64,000 bases of DNA from Thermosipho atlanticus DSM 15807 (GCF_900129985.1 NZ_FQXN01000002.1:62001-126000); one strand, 5' to 3'; counted from the first letter of the stretch, positions 26,373 to 35,460 are shown. The notes: a model not told the origin generated them from the sequence alone. A program made the numbers and translations.

Positions 26373-28475
26373 GTGGCTAAAAAGATAATAATTGTAGAAT
26401 CACCTGCAAAGGCGAAAACTATAGAAAAAATTCTTGGGAAGGATTACAAAGTTATATCCTCAAAAGGGCACATAAGGGATTTACCCCAAAAAAAATTTGG
26501 GGTAAATCTAAAGAATTTTGAACCAGAATTTGAAATAATACCTGGAAAAGAAAAGGTAGTTGAGGCAATAAGGAAAGAAATAAATGGTAAAGAAGTTTTA
26601 TTAGCTTCAGATATGGATAGAGAAGGTGAAGCAATTGCTTGGCATCTTTCTCAAATACTTGGACTTAATGGGAAAAATAGGATAGTTTTTACTGAGATTA
26701 CTCCAAGTACTATAAGAAAATCTGTTCAAAATCCTAGAGAAATAGATCTAAAAAAAGTAAACGCCCAACTTGCTAGAAGGATACTGGATAGAATTGTTGG
26801 ATATAAAATAAGCCCCCTTTTATGGAAAATTATCAAAGGTGCAATGAGTGCTGGAAGAGTTCAATCAGCTGCTTTAAAAATTATCTGCGACAGAGAAAGA
26901 GAACGCTTTCTATTTGTCCCCAAAGAGTTCTACAAAGTTTCTATAAAGCTTAAAGACTATGATATAAAGGCAAATCTTTGGAGTATTTCGGGAAAGAAAA
27001 TAAAGCAGGAAAACGTGAGTGAAAAAATAGCAAGTGATATAAAGGAAAAAATAAAAAAGGTAACATTAGTTGATATTAAAGAAAAAGAGACAAAAAAATC
27101 TCCACCGTTACCATATATTACAAGTACTCTGCAACAAGATGCCGCAAATAAACTTGGATATACAGTTTCAAGAACTATGAGAATTGCCCAATCTCTGTAT
27201 GAAGGAATTGATACTCCGGAAGGTCATATTGCTTTTATTACTTACATGAGAACAGACTCTACAAGAGTATCTGATGAGGCAAAACAAATGGCTCAAGATT
27301 TGATAACGGAATTGTTTGGAGAAGAATACGTCGGGGTAAAAAGAAAGGCAAGAAAGAAAAAAACTTCCAAAGTGCAAGATGCACATGAATGTATAAGGCC
27401 GGTTAATGTAAAAATTACTCCAGAAAAAGCTAAAGACCTTTTGTCAAGAGATCATTACAAGTTATACAAGCTTATTTGGGAACGCTTTGTAGCTTCCCAA
27501 ATGAAAGAATCAAAGTACCTGGATCGAACGTATATTTTTAAAGAAGGAAAATACGAATTTAGAACAACAATTTCAAAGTTAATTTTTGACGGGTTTGAAA
27601 AGGTACTTACTACTTCAAAAAAAGAAATAAAGCAAATTGAGCTTGAGAAGAACAAAGAATATGAACTTGAAAAAGTAATAGCTGAAAAAGATACTACCAA
27701 ACCACCTGCAAGATTTACGGAAGCTACACTTGTCAAAACACTTGAAGCAGAAGGTATAGGAAGGCCTAGTACCTATGCAACAATTATTACAACATTACAA
27801 CAAAGAAAGTATGTTGTAAAACAAAAAAGAGAACTTATTCCAACACTTCTTGGTTTTGTAGTTGAAGATTTTTTAACGAAAAAATTCCCGGAAATTGTGG
27901 ACAAAAAATTTACGGCTTTAATGGAAGAAGAGTTGGATAAAATTGAAACTGGTGAAAAAAAATGGAAAGAAGTGCTTGATGAATTTTATAAAGAATTTGA
28001 AAAATATTTAAATGATGCAAAAACTAAATTTTATTCAATTAATTATAAAACTGATTTACCTTGTGAAAACTGTAAAGACACTTTTTACAGTTTAAAAATT
28101 GGAAAGTATGGGTTATATTTGAATTGTGAAAAATGTGGAACAAATAAAAGCATTGATAGTACTATAAATGCTGTACAAATTGAAAATAAGGTTTATATTG
28201 AAAAAATATTAAAAGAACATGAGAAACACAGTATTGCGGAAGATTCTTGTCCGAAATGCGGGGGACATTTAACAAGAAAAAAAGGAAGGTACGGTTACTA
28301 TTTTAAATGTGATTCTTGTGATTTTACAGTTTCTGGTTATAAAATAGCTAACGGTAAATGTCCGAAATGTGGTTCGCTCGTAGTTATGAAAAAAAGTAAA
28401 AAAGGTAAAAGCTATTGGAGTTGTATAAATCCAGACTGTGATTATATGTCATGGAATGAACCAAAAGATAAATAA
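26373..28475 (+). CDS. topA: DNA topoisomerase I (type IA)
   Basis: A 700-residue enzyme that relaxes negative supercoils. The frame opens at TTG 26352, but AGGGGA (26361-26366) places the start at GTG 26373 (MAKKIIIVESPAKAKTIEKI). The TOPRIM domain has SSKGHIRDLP and LASDMDREGEAIAWHL; the active-site tyrosine is in AFITYMRTDSTRVSDEA (near residue 295); FTEATLVKTLEAEGIGRPST is the core signature. Three C-terminal zinc ribbons follow: CENCKDTFYS..., CPKCGGHLTRKKGRYGYYFK... and CPKCGSLVVM...CINPDC. It ends with a bidirectional terminator. Its start overlaps the preceding nuclease gene region closely. Confidence 0.97.
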   Translation: MAKKIIIVESPAKAKTIEKILGKDYKVISSKGHIRDLPQKKFGVNLKNFEPEFEIIPGKEKVVEAIRKEINGKEVLLASDMDREGEAIAWHLSQILGLNGKNRIVFTEITPSTIRKSVQNPREIDLKKVNAQLARRILDRIVGYKISPLLWKIIKGAMSAGRVQSAALKIICDRERERFLFVPKEFYKVSIKLKDYDIKANLWSISGKKIKQENVSEKIASDIKEKIKKVTLVDIKEKETKKSPPLPYITSTLQQDAANKLGYTVSRTMRIAQSLYEGIDTPEGHIAFITYMRTDSTRVSDEAKQMAQDLITELFGEEYVGVKRKARKKKTSKVQDAHECIRPVNVKITPEKAKDLLSRDHYKLYKLIWERFVASQMKESKYLDRTYIFKEGKYEFRTTISKLIFDGFEKVLTTSKKEIKQIELEKNKEYELEKVIAEKDTTKPPARFTEATLVKTLEAEGIGRPSTYATIITTLQQRKYVVKQKRELIPTLLGFVVEDFLTKKFPEIVDKKFTALMEEELDKIETGEKKWKEVLDEFYKEFEKYLNDAKTKFYSINYKTDLPCENCKDTFYSLKIGKYGLYLNCEKCGTNKSIDSTINAVQIENKVYIEKILKEHEKHSIAEDSCPKCGGHLTRKKGRYGYYFKCDSCDFTVSGYKIANGKCPKCGSLVVMKKSKKGKSYWSCINPDCDYMSWNEPKDK

Positions 28476-28481
28476 GAATTT

Positions 28482-28510
28482 AAAAAGCCCCTTGCTTCAA
28501 GGGGCTTTTT
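28482..28510. terminator. bidirectional terminator between topA and the ferritin-like gene
   Basis: AAAAAGCCCCTTG (28482-28494), loop CTT, CAAGGGGCTTTTT (28498-28510): a perfect 13-bp stem with T-runs at the 3' end on both strands. It serves topA and the convergent minus-strand gene. Confidence 0.95.
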
Positions 28511-28514
28511 AACC

Positions 28515-28991
28515 TTAGATCATACTTCCTTCACTAAACATATCGAAAGCATCTTCATCGTTTAGTTTTAAAGTTAATTTTTTCAGATGCAATCTTTCTT
28601 CTTCAATTATTTTATTTAATACTTCAAGACTTGGTATAAGGGCTTTTATATTTGTATAAAAAATTATTGAATCCTTTTCTACCTCAATTGCTCTTTTAAG
28701 TGCTTCTTTAAGATTTGAGGGAATGTTTTCATCATTTAGTTTAGGAAAGATAATCTCCTGGGCATATGTTGTTGCATAGCCAACCTCTTCCTCATTCAAC
28801 ATTCCAATAGATTTTTCTTCGTATTGTTTCAGAAGTTCTTCGAAGATTCTTGAATGTTCTCTTTCTTCATTTGCAAGTTCTTCAAATAATGTTCTAATTT
28901 TCTCTGGAGATTTTTTTGAAAGGTTAGAATAGTAAGAATAACCAACGCCTTCGATTTTTAACGCTATCCCCATTAATTCATTAATGGTCAT
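28515..28991 (-). CDS. ferritin-like (rubrerythrin-type) diiron protein
   Basis: A 158-residue four-helix protein. The frame opens at 29027, but GGGGGGTGA precedes ATG 28991 (MTINELMGIALKIEGVGYSY), and that start is chosen. Diiron ligands appear as E in KIEGVGYSYY, ELANEEREHSRIFEEL (E-x-x-H), and in the second half AIEVEKDSIIFYTNIKAL and KIIEEERLHLKKL (E-x-x-H), the erythrin pattern. No rubredoxin domain is attached. Such proteins act in peroxide reduction or iron handling in anaerobes. TATAAT on the minus strand at 29020-29015 is a possible -10 box. Confidence 0.85.
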   Translation of the reverse strand: MTINELMGIALKIEGVGYSYYSNLSKKSPEKIRTLFEELANEEREHSRIFEELLKQYEEKSIGMLNEEEVGYATTYAQEIIFPKLNDENIPSNLKEALKRAIEVEKDSIIFYTNIKALIPSLEVLNKIIEEERLHLKKLTLKLNDEDAFDMFSEGSMI

Positions 28992-29073
28992 GTTGTTCAC
29001 CCCCCTTATCTTTTTATTATACCACAATAGATTTTGGCTTTGTTTTGTTATATAATCATATTGAGGTGGTCAA

Positions 29074-29574
29074 ATGTTAGACATGTTTTTTTTGTTTGTA
29101 AAAATAGGTTTTCTTGCATTTGGAGGCGGTTGGTCCGTAATAGGAATAATACACGATACAGTTGTTACAAAAGGGTGGCTAACGCCTGATCAGTTTAAAG
29201 AAGTTATATCCCTTGCACAAATGACACCAGGTCCTGTAATGTTAAATACAGCTACATACATAGGTTTAAAATTGTACGGTATTTGGGGTGCAATTTTAAA
29301 TTCTTTTTCTATACTTGTAGCTCCAATTGTTTTTACTTCTATTTTCTTTTATTTTAGAGAGAAGATATCAAAAAACAGAAAGTTGATTATGTCTCTCAGA
29401 TACGGAGTTACGTTTTTGATATTTTTAACTCTTCAATCTCTTGTGTTTAAGATTGATAATATATATCAAGTAATTATCGCGATAGTGGCTTTTTTCTTGT
29501 TTATAAAAACAAAAATCCATCCATTATACGTAATTTTCCTTGCGGGAGTTTTTGGATTAATATTTCATAGATAA
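29074..29574 (+). CDS. half-size CHR (chromate-type) transporter
   Basis: A 166-residue membrane protein with about five segments. Conserved motifs of the ChrA family are FLAFGGGWSVIGIIHDTVVT near the start and AQMTPGPVMLNTATYIGLKL. Full-length ChrA proteins have two such halves; short members usually come as adjacent gene pairs. Here only one half is present and a terminator follows, so it may act as a homodimer or pair with a distant gene. TATAAT at 29051-29056 and GAGGTGG before ATG 29074 support expression. The substrate in anaerobes is probably not chromate; family membership does not settle it. Confidence 0.85.
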   Translation: MLDMFFLFVKIGFLAFGGGWSVIGIIHDTVVTKGWLTPDQFKEVISLAQMTPGPVMLNTATYIGLKLYGIWGAILNSFSILVAPIVFTSIFFYFREKISKNRKLIMSLRYGVTFLIFLTLQSLVFKIDNIYQVIIAIVAFFLFIKTKIHPLYVIFLAGVFGLIFHR

Positions 29575-29579
29575 TAAAA

Positions 29580-29605
29580 AAATCCACCTCAGAAGAGGTG
29601 GATTT
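29580..29605. terminator. bidirectional terminator between the CHR gene and the SLBB gene
   Basis: AAATCCACCTC (29580-29590), loop AGAA, GAGGTGGATTT (29595-29605): a perfect 11-bp stem between two convergent genes. T-runs are short, A-run on the left serves the minus strand. Confidence 0.85.
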
Positions 29606-29612
29606 ATATTAT

Positions 29613-32387
29613 TTATTGCCCTGATAAGTTATTTAGTAGCAATATAGAATTATTTACGAGATTTAGCATACTAGAGATTGTTGGAATCCAATCTATAGCA
29701 GTCCTGAGTGGATCGTTAGGTACAAATATAATATCACCAGGTTCAACTATAGGATTTTCCGTAATATTTCCTCCTTTTACAGCTCCACTGAGATTCACCT
29801 TTATTGCATTTCCATTTATTCCATCCTTGTAGAGGAATATAGAAGATGGTGCGGCATTTTGAGTGAAAAATCCTGCAGAAATAATAGCTTCAAGTACTGT
29901 TGTACCTTCATGAAGCTGTACTATACCAGGATTTTTGACTTCTCCGAGAATATAAGCAAAGTTTTGTGGTGTATCTACAACTTTTATTATGTCACCAGGT
30001 TTGACATTAAACGCAAGGGTATCTTCAACTTTTGAAATATCTATAATTTTTTCTTCAGAGTTTCTTAAAAGCTTTACGTATTTATAATTTTTATCAATTC
30101 CAAGCTTTGTGAGTATTTCATACAAAGTTACCTTATCTTTGTCAAGATAAATTACTTCTGGTTTTCCTAAAGCATCCATTGCATAAACGTAATTTTCAGT
30201 ATCTAAATCAAAAATTATAGTACTTCCATTTTTTAATTGTAGATTTTTTGTTTCATCCCATGTGAATGAAACTTTTGTAGAATCTTCAATGATAGTCACA
30301 GTTTTGCTGATTCCTTTAGGAATTCCATTAATCTTAGCCAAAAGGGTTTTAAAATCAAATGCTTCATTATTTTTAAATTGGACTATAGTATTGGGCATAT
30401 TTTTGCCAAATACGTAAACATAATTTGGTTGTCTTTCAGTTACAAATACAAAGTCATTGTCTTGAAGAATGGTGTTTTCTTCACCGAGATAAACTTTTTC
30501 AGCATCGAATTCTTTGATTATTTTTCCATTTCTCAAGATATAAACTTTGTCAGAAGAGTAATACAAATCAGGACCAATTATGAGACCTCCAAGTTTTCCA
30601 AACAAGGTTTTAAGATCAGGAGTTTCGTAATATTCAAATGCAACTCTACCAGTTTGTTTTATATACCCCATAGCAGTTACATAAATTGTCTTTTTTAATT
30701 TCACATTTAAAATAGAACCTTTTTCTATTATTATATTCTCTTTTACATTCAATGTTTTTCCATTTACGGAAATTGTTTCAATTTGTCTATAGTCACTCAA
30801 TCCAGCTTTAGCAAGGATCCTTTGAAGTGTAATCGGTTCGTTATAATCAAATACGATGTATTTTGCGACATCCCCTGTTAAATACACAGCATTTGTTTCT
30901 GCAGTTTTTATAACAATAGTGTCAAATTTTTCAAGGGTGATATCGGGATTTTGATAAATAAGTGTATTTATATCGTAAGTCTCTATAGCTTTGTTTCTTA
31001 CAATTAAAACTTTTTCAATTTCTTTAGGTTCTTTTATTCCTAATCTTTTAATTAAATAAGGCAAAGTTTTGGGTTCATTATACGAAAGTTTTATACTTCC
31101 ACCGTTTGGGCCAACTACATTAACAACAAACGGTTCGTATACAATTTGAACAATATCTCCAGACTTTAGATTATAATCTTCATTTCCGAAAATTACACTC
31201 TTAATATCTATTACAAAATCGTTGTTGATAACTACTTTTCCATCGTGTTCAACTTCATCGTCCAAGCCAATTTTTGCAAGAAGAACCTTCAAAGTTTTAA
31301 CCTCATCAGGGGTAAATTCAATTTTTCCCTTTATCTTTGAATTTCCAAGCACATAAACATAAAAATCAGGGTATTTTACTATTTTTACAATAGAGCCTGA
31401 TTGTAAATAAATTTTTTCTTTGGTATTTAAAACTTCAGGACTGTATTGTAATTCTTTTCCATTTGGCAGTGAAACAATAATTTTTTCTATAAATTTTCTT
31501 TCATTTTCTGAAATACCACCACTTTTAGCAATGAGAGTATTTAAGGTTAGTTCTTCATTTACACCAAATGTTTTTACCCCAGGATTTTTTACAAAGCCAA
31601 TTATATACGCATATTTTTCCTTTCGTTTTGGAATATAAATTCTAATACCCGGTGAAAGAGGGTAATCTTTGGTACCTGAAATAACATCTTCCAGATTTAT
31701 TGAATTAACGACACCGTTTTGATAAATTTTGGTATTTTCAATCTCAGCATATTCTTTGTCAATGGGGCCAAGTTTTAAAAGCAATGTTGATAAAGTTAAT
31801 CCTGGCACATATGTGGTTTCTAATGTATATGCTCCAAGTATTTTTATAGTTTTTTCAGAGGATAAAGGCGGTAAATAAATAATATCTCCTTCTTTTAATA
31901 CGATATCGTTGTCAAATTTTCCTTGGTAGAAATAGGGGAGAAGGTTTACCGTAATAGTTGTATTGTCCCTTCTTATTTGTATATTTTCAAAATCAACTCC
32001 CGAATCTTTTGAAATACTCAAAAAAGAGAAAAGTTTTGTAATAGTCATGTCAGGGTACGTAGATATATCAAAAATTTTGTTAATAGCACCTTGGAGGAAA
32101 ACAAGCATAGGAGCGTATTCAACAACGTATACAGTAATTACTGGTTGTTTAACAAATTTTTCAATATATGGTCTCAACATTTCTGCAACTTCATCTGGAG
32201 TTTTTCCTTGAACTTTTATATTTCCAGCGTAAGGATAGGGAATAGAACCATCAAGAGCGACTTTTACTGTTCTGGATAAATTTGGATAGTTGAATACTTC
32301 AATTGAAATAGTATCTCCAACTCTTATTGTGTATGAAAAAATTATAAGGGCAAAGAACAACATGAAAATAATTGTAAATTTTCTCAT
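29613..32387 (-). CDS. polysaccharide export protein with ten tandem SLBB domains
   Basis: A 924-residue exported protein. An in-frame start at 32402 is rejected because GGGAGGT precedes ATG 32387. The signal peptide is MRKFTIIFMLFFALIIFSYT. Next is one Poly_export domain (IRVGDTISIEVFNYPNLSRT, VALDGSIPYPYAGNIKVQG). By eye, ten SLBB repeats follow, each about 75-90 residues, opening with a Y-x-x-G strand and ending in a G-D-I-I strand: for example AYIIGFVKNPGVKTFGVNEE, YVYVLGNSKIKGKIEFTPDE, AVYLTGDVAKYIVFDYNEP, FAYILGEVKNPGIVQLHEGT with PGDIIFVPND. Wza-type exporters usually carry two. There is no lipobox cysteine and no clear outer-membrane helix; the last 40 residues are mildly hydrophobic. 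It is divergent from the BY-kinase gene. Confidence 0.9.
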   Translation of the reverse strand: MRKFTIIFMLFFALIIFSYTIRVGDTISIEVFNYPNLSRTVKVALDGSIPYPYAGNIKVQGKTPDEVAEMLRPYIEKFVKQPVITVYVVEYAPMLVFLQGAINKIFDISTYPDMTITKLFSFLSISKDSGVDFENIQIRRDNTTITVNLLPYFYQGKFDNDIVLKEGDIIYLPPLSSEKTIKILGAYTLETTYVPGLTLSTLLLKLGPIDKEYAEIENTKIYQNGVVNSINLEDVISGTKDYPLSPGIRIYIPKRKEKYAYIIGFVKNPGVKTFGVNEELTLNTLIAKSGGISENERKFIEKIIVSLPNGKELQYSPEVLNTKEKIYLQSGSIVKIVKYPDFYVYVLGNSKIKGKIEFTPDEVKTLKVLLAKIGLDDEVEHDGKVVINNDFVIDIKSVIFGNEDYNLKSGDIVQIVYEPFVVNVVGPNGGSIKLSYNEPKTLPYLIKRLGIKEPKEIEKVLIVRNKAIETYDINTLIYQNPDITLEKFDTIVIKTAETNAVYLTGDVAKYIVFDYNEPITLQRILAKAGLSDYRQIETISVNGKTLNVKENIIIEKGSILNVKLKKTIYVTAMGYIKQTGRVAFEYYETPDLKTLFGKLGGLIIGPDLYYSSDKVYILRNGKIIKEFDAEKVYLGEENTILQDNDFVFVTERQPNYVYVFGKNMPNTIVQFKNNEAFDFKTLLAKINGIPKGISKTVTIIEDSTKVSFTWDETKNLQLKNGSTIIFDLDTENYVYAMDALGKPEVIYLDKDKVTLYEILTKLGIDKNYKYVKLLRNSEEKIIDISKVEDTLAFNVKPGDIIKVVDTPQNFAYILGEVKNPGIVQLHEGTTVLEAIISAGFFTQNAAPSSIFLYKDGINGNAIKVNLSGAVKGGNITENPIVEPGDIIFVPNDPLRTAIDWIPTISSMLNLVNNSILLLNNLSGQ

Positions 32388-32431
32388 CGGATAACCTCCC
32401 ATATGTGGTTTTCAATTTTAATCTGTTATTT

Positions 32432-32467
32432 ATTATATCACAACGTTGTGATATAATGTGATATAAT
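32432..32467. promoter_or_regulatory. 26-bp perfect palindrome overlapping divergent -10 boxes
   Basis: 32432-32457 is a perfect palindrome centred between 32444 and 32445 (half-site AACGTT at the centre, TATCACAA arm). Its two ends are TATAAT on each strand, so it contains candidate -10 boxes facing both ways. On the right, the ten-base word GTGATATAAT occurs twice in tandem (32448-32457, 32458-32467). It sits in the 123-base gap between the SLBB and BY-kinase genes and is a strong candidate operator controlling both. Confidence 0.75.
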
Positions 32468-32510
32468 AATATATGATTTCCGCCAAAAACTTTTTGAATG
32501 GGGGAGTTAT

Positions 32511-34676
32511 ATGGATCCAGAAATCATCCAAGACGAACTTACACTTGAAGATATCATCCATATTTTCAAAAAACGATTTTGGGTTTTTATGACAACATTA
32601 ATTTTAACGGTAGTTGCTGTGGTAGTGTACCTTATATATGCAACGCCAATATATGAAGCTAGTGCAACTTTAAAAATTGAACCGCAGTCTGCTGGTTCAA
32701 TTACCGATTTATTTACTTCACAAGTTACGCCTGGAAGGCCTGATATTTCTACAGAGGTTGAACTTATAAAAAGTCGAAGAAATATTGAAACAGTTGTTGA
32801 TGATCTTGATTTAGTATCATATTTTAGAAATAAAACTCAAAATCCAGAAATTACTAAAAATGATGTAATAGGAATTGTTAGTAATATGATATCAATTTCC
32901 CCCGTGAAAGATACAAAAATAGTGAAAATTTCTGTACAAAGTGATGATCCTATGCTTGCTAGTAATATAGCAAATAGGCTTGCAGAAGTATACAACGAGT
33001 TATTAAAAAGTCTTTCAAAGAACGAGTATACTGTTAAGAGGCACTTTATAGAACAACAGATTCCAATTGTTGAGGAAGAGTTGAAAAAAGCAGAAGATAA
33101 TTTGAGAAAATTTAAAGAAGAAAACAACGTATTTGTCCTTGACGAAGAAGCAAAGAATCTTTTGTCACTTATGCTAAATTACGATAGTCAAGTAAATTCG
33201 TATATGCTTCAACTTCAAGAAAACAAAGCAACCATTGCTGCACTCAACGAGATGTTGAAAAAGGTGGATGAAAAGATAATTTCTTCTGAAACAATTACTA
33301 CAAATCCAATAGTTAGCCAATTAAAATCAAAGCTTGTTGAATATAGAATAGAACTTGCTGGTCTAACACAAACTTATTCAGAAAGTGATCCAAAGGTTTT
33401 GGAAATAAAAGAAAAAATTAGCGAGACAGAAAAGTTATTGAAAGAAGAAGTTGCAAAGATTGTTACTTCTCAAGTTCAAACAATCAATCCTGCTTATCAA
33501 GAATTGTATACACAATTGATAGAAGCTCAGTACAAAGGGGAAGTGTATGATTCAATAATTAAATCACTTAATAAATTAAGAGATACTTACCAGGAAAAGT
33601 TATCAAAGTTACCATTACTTGAGCAAAAATTACTAGAGCTTAATAGGGACATAAAGGTAAAAGAGAATTTATATACACTTTTACTTGAAAAACTTGAAGA
33701 AACAAGAATAGCAGAGGCAGGTGTAGTAGGAACAGCAAGCATTATAGACAAAGCAATTGTACCTGACAAACCGGTTAAACCAAACAAGAAATTAACTCTT
33801 GCTATTGGCGGTGTTCTCGGTATATTCCTTGGTATATTATTTGTTTTTCTCGTTGAATATGCAGATAAAAGTATAAAGGATGAAGAAGAGTTAAAAAGAA
33901 TTGCAAAAGGGAAAGTAATTCTTGGTAGAATTCCAAGATTTGAGCTGAAGAAAGATTTAAAAAATCCTGAGTTAATAGTTTTAAATAGTCCAACATCTCC
34001 ACAAGCAGAATCGCTAAAGCTTGTATCAACTAACATTAATTATTCGGTTACACCTGAACCAAAGGTAATAGCTATTAGTAGTTCTGGACCAGGTGAGGGG
34101 AAGACGATAACTGCAGCTAATCTTGCAATTTCATATGCTCAAAATGGTGTTAACACCCTTTTATTGGATCTTGATATGAGAAAACCTAGAGTTGAAAAAG
34201 TACTTGGTTTAAAGCGTTTTAATATGGGAGTTGTGAATCACATCTTAAAAGATGTCCCAATTGAAAAGATTACCCAAAATTACATGGAGAATTTAGATAT
34301 CATACCTGTTGGACCTCTTCCCCCAAACCCAACTGTTGTTTTAACATCCAAAAAATTTAAGGAGTTAATAAATACACTAAAGGAAAAATATGAAAGGATA
34401 GTAATAGATCTTCCACCAATTCTTGCCGCTGCTGATGCATTGATAGTTTCCAAACACACAGATGGTATGGTATTAGTTGTAAGAGCTGGTACAACTCAAA
34501 AACATTCTTTGAGAATTGCAATTGAAAATATTGAAACATCTGGAGCAAATCTTCTAGGAATAATAATTAATGATATTAATGAAAAGTCATCTAATTATTA
34601 TTACTATTATTACTATTATTATTATGATGAAGAAGGAGGAAAAAAGAAGAGAAGGTTTAAAAGGCATAAAAAATAA
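32511..34676 (+). CDS. Wzz-type chain-length regulator fused to BY tyrosine kinase
   Basis: A 721-residue inner-membrane protein combining polysaccharide co-polymerase and kinase. It starts MDPEIIQDELTLEDIIHIFK behind GGGGGAG. The first membrane helix is near residues 25-45, a long extracytoplasmic coiled-coil region runs to about 420 (KDLEEK-like heptads and a typical P-rich VPDKPVKPNKKL before the second helix), and the second helix is near 425-450. The kinase has Walker A SSSGPGEGKTITAANLA (about 523-531), Walker A' LLLDLDMRKPRVEKVLGL and Walker B IVIDLPPI. The C-terminus carries ten consecutive tyrosines (34596-34625), the autophosphorylation cluster, then DEEGG and a basic tail. The phosphatase gene follows at 15 bases. 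Confidence 0.95.
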   Translation: MDPEIIQDELTLEDIIHIFKKRFWVFMTTLILTVVAVVVYLIYATPIYEASATLKIEPQSAGSITDLFTSQVTPGRPDISTEVELIKSRRNIETVVDDLDLVSYFRNKTQNPEITKNDVIGIVSNMISISPVKDTKIVKISVQSDDPMLASNIANRLAEVYNELLKSLSKNEYTVKRHFIEQQIPIVEEELKKAEDNLRKFKEENNVFVLDEEAKNLLSLMLNYDSQVNSYMLQLQENKATIAALNEMLKKVDEKIISSETITTNPIVSQLKSKLVEYRIELAGLTQTYSESDPKVLEIKEKISETEKLLKEEVAKIVTSQVQTINPAYQELYTQLIEAQYKGEVYDSIIKSLNKLRDTYQEKLSKLPLLEQKLLELNRDIKVKENLYTLLLEKLEETRIAEAGVVGTASIIDKAIVPDKPVKPNKKLTLAIGGVLGIFLGILFVFLVEYADKSIKDEEELKRIAKGKVILGRIPRFELKKDLKNPELIVLNSPTSPQAESLKLVSTNINYSVTPEPKVIAISSSGPGEGKTITAANLAISYAQNGVNTLLLDLDMRKPRVEKVLGLKRFNMGVVNHILKDVPIEKITQNYMENLDIIPVGPLPPNPTVVLTSKKFKELINTLKEKYERIVIDLPPILAAADALIVSKHTDGMVLVVRAGTTQKHSLRIAIENIETSGANLLGIIINDINEKSSNYYYYYYYYYYDEEGGKKKRRFKRHKK

Positions 34677-34690
34677 AAGTAGGTGAAATT

Positions 34691-35311
34691 ATGTTAGATA
34701 TGCATACACATATTTTACCTGCAGTAGATGATGGAATAAAAACTGAAGAAGAAGCATTTTTGGTACTTGAGGAGTATAAAAAAAAAGGTATAAATATTGT
34801 AGTATTTACCCCTCATGTTAATCACTATAGTGTGAAAACGAGTATAGAAAAGATTTCTGATACGTATAAAAGATTAAAGCCAAAGTTTGATGAGATAGGT
34901 GTAAAAACATTTCTTGGAAGTGAAATTTACTTAACTGAAAAAGTTGAAAAATTTATACCAATTAATGATTATTTTTTGCTTTTAGAACTTCCTAGAGATG
35001 TTTATCCCATGTACTTACTTGACAAGATTTTTGAATTTCAATTGGAAGGTTATGAAATAATTTTAGCCCACGTTGAAAGATATAAATGGCTTAAAGATAA
35101 TGAACTATTAATTGATAGATTAAAAACAATGAATGTTTATTTTCAGATGAATTTTGAAGCAATTGAAAGTGATAACTATTTTCTTAAAAATTCATTGATT
35201 GATTTTCTTTCAACTGATTGTCATGGCAATTTGTCTGAGATAGATTTTTCATTTTTTGAAAAATACAAAGACATATTTGAAAAAAGCATGGAAATCTTAA
35301 ATTTAACATAA
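34691..35311 (+). CDS. PHP-type protein tyrosine phosphatase (CpsB/YwqE family)
   Basis: A 206-residue metal-dependent phosphatase. The PHP motifs are MLDMHTHILPAVDDG at the N-terminus, VFTPHVNHY, GSEIYLTEKVEKFIP, ILAHVERYKWL and DFLSTDCHGNL, which provide the histidines and acidic residues of the metal cluster. CpsB/YwqE enzymes dephosphorylate the tyrosine cluster of the cognate BY-kinase and so control polymer chain length. Here the kinase gene is directly upstream in the same transcript, and a terminator follows. Substrate assignment rests on family and position. Confidence 0.94.
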   Translation: MLDMHTHILPAVDDGIKTEEEAFLVLEEYKKKGINIVVFTPHVNHYSVKTSIEKISDTYKRLKPKFDEIGVKTFLGSEIYLTEKVEKFIPINDYFLLLELPRDVYPMYLLDKIFEFQLEGYEIILAHVERYKWLKDNELLIDRLKTMNVYFQMNFEAIESDNYFLKNSLIDFLSTDCHGNLSEIDFSFFEKYKDIFEKSMEILNLT

Positions 35312-35331
35312 CAGAATAAAGAGTTTAGATA

Positions 35332-35363
35332 AAAATGACCGGGATTTAACCGGTCATTTTTTT
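35332..35363 (+). terminator. intrinsic terminator after the phosphatase gene
   Basis: AAAATGACCGG (35332-35342), loop GATTTAA, CCGGTCATTTT (35350-35360), continuing in T-run. It closes the kinase-phosphatase operon. Confidence 0.93.
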
Positions 35364-35371
35364 TAAACCAA

Positions 35372-35406
35372 TTGACATATCTTTGTCATTATAGTATAAT
35401 GTCAAA
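35372..35406 (+). promoter_or_regulatory. consensus promoter with an overlapping inverted repeat
   Basis: TTGACA (35372-35377), exactly 17 bases, TATAAT (35395-35400): a perfect sigma-A promoter for the transporter at 35461. TTTGTCATTATA (35382-35393) and TATAATGTCAAA (35395-35406) form a 25-base inverted repeat with one mismatch across the -10 box, a good place for a repressor. Confidence 0.85.
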
Positions 35407-35460
35407 AATTAAATATTAAAAGATGTTTATCTTTATAATATTAATTTTAGGGGGGAGTAT

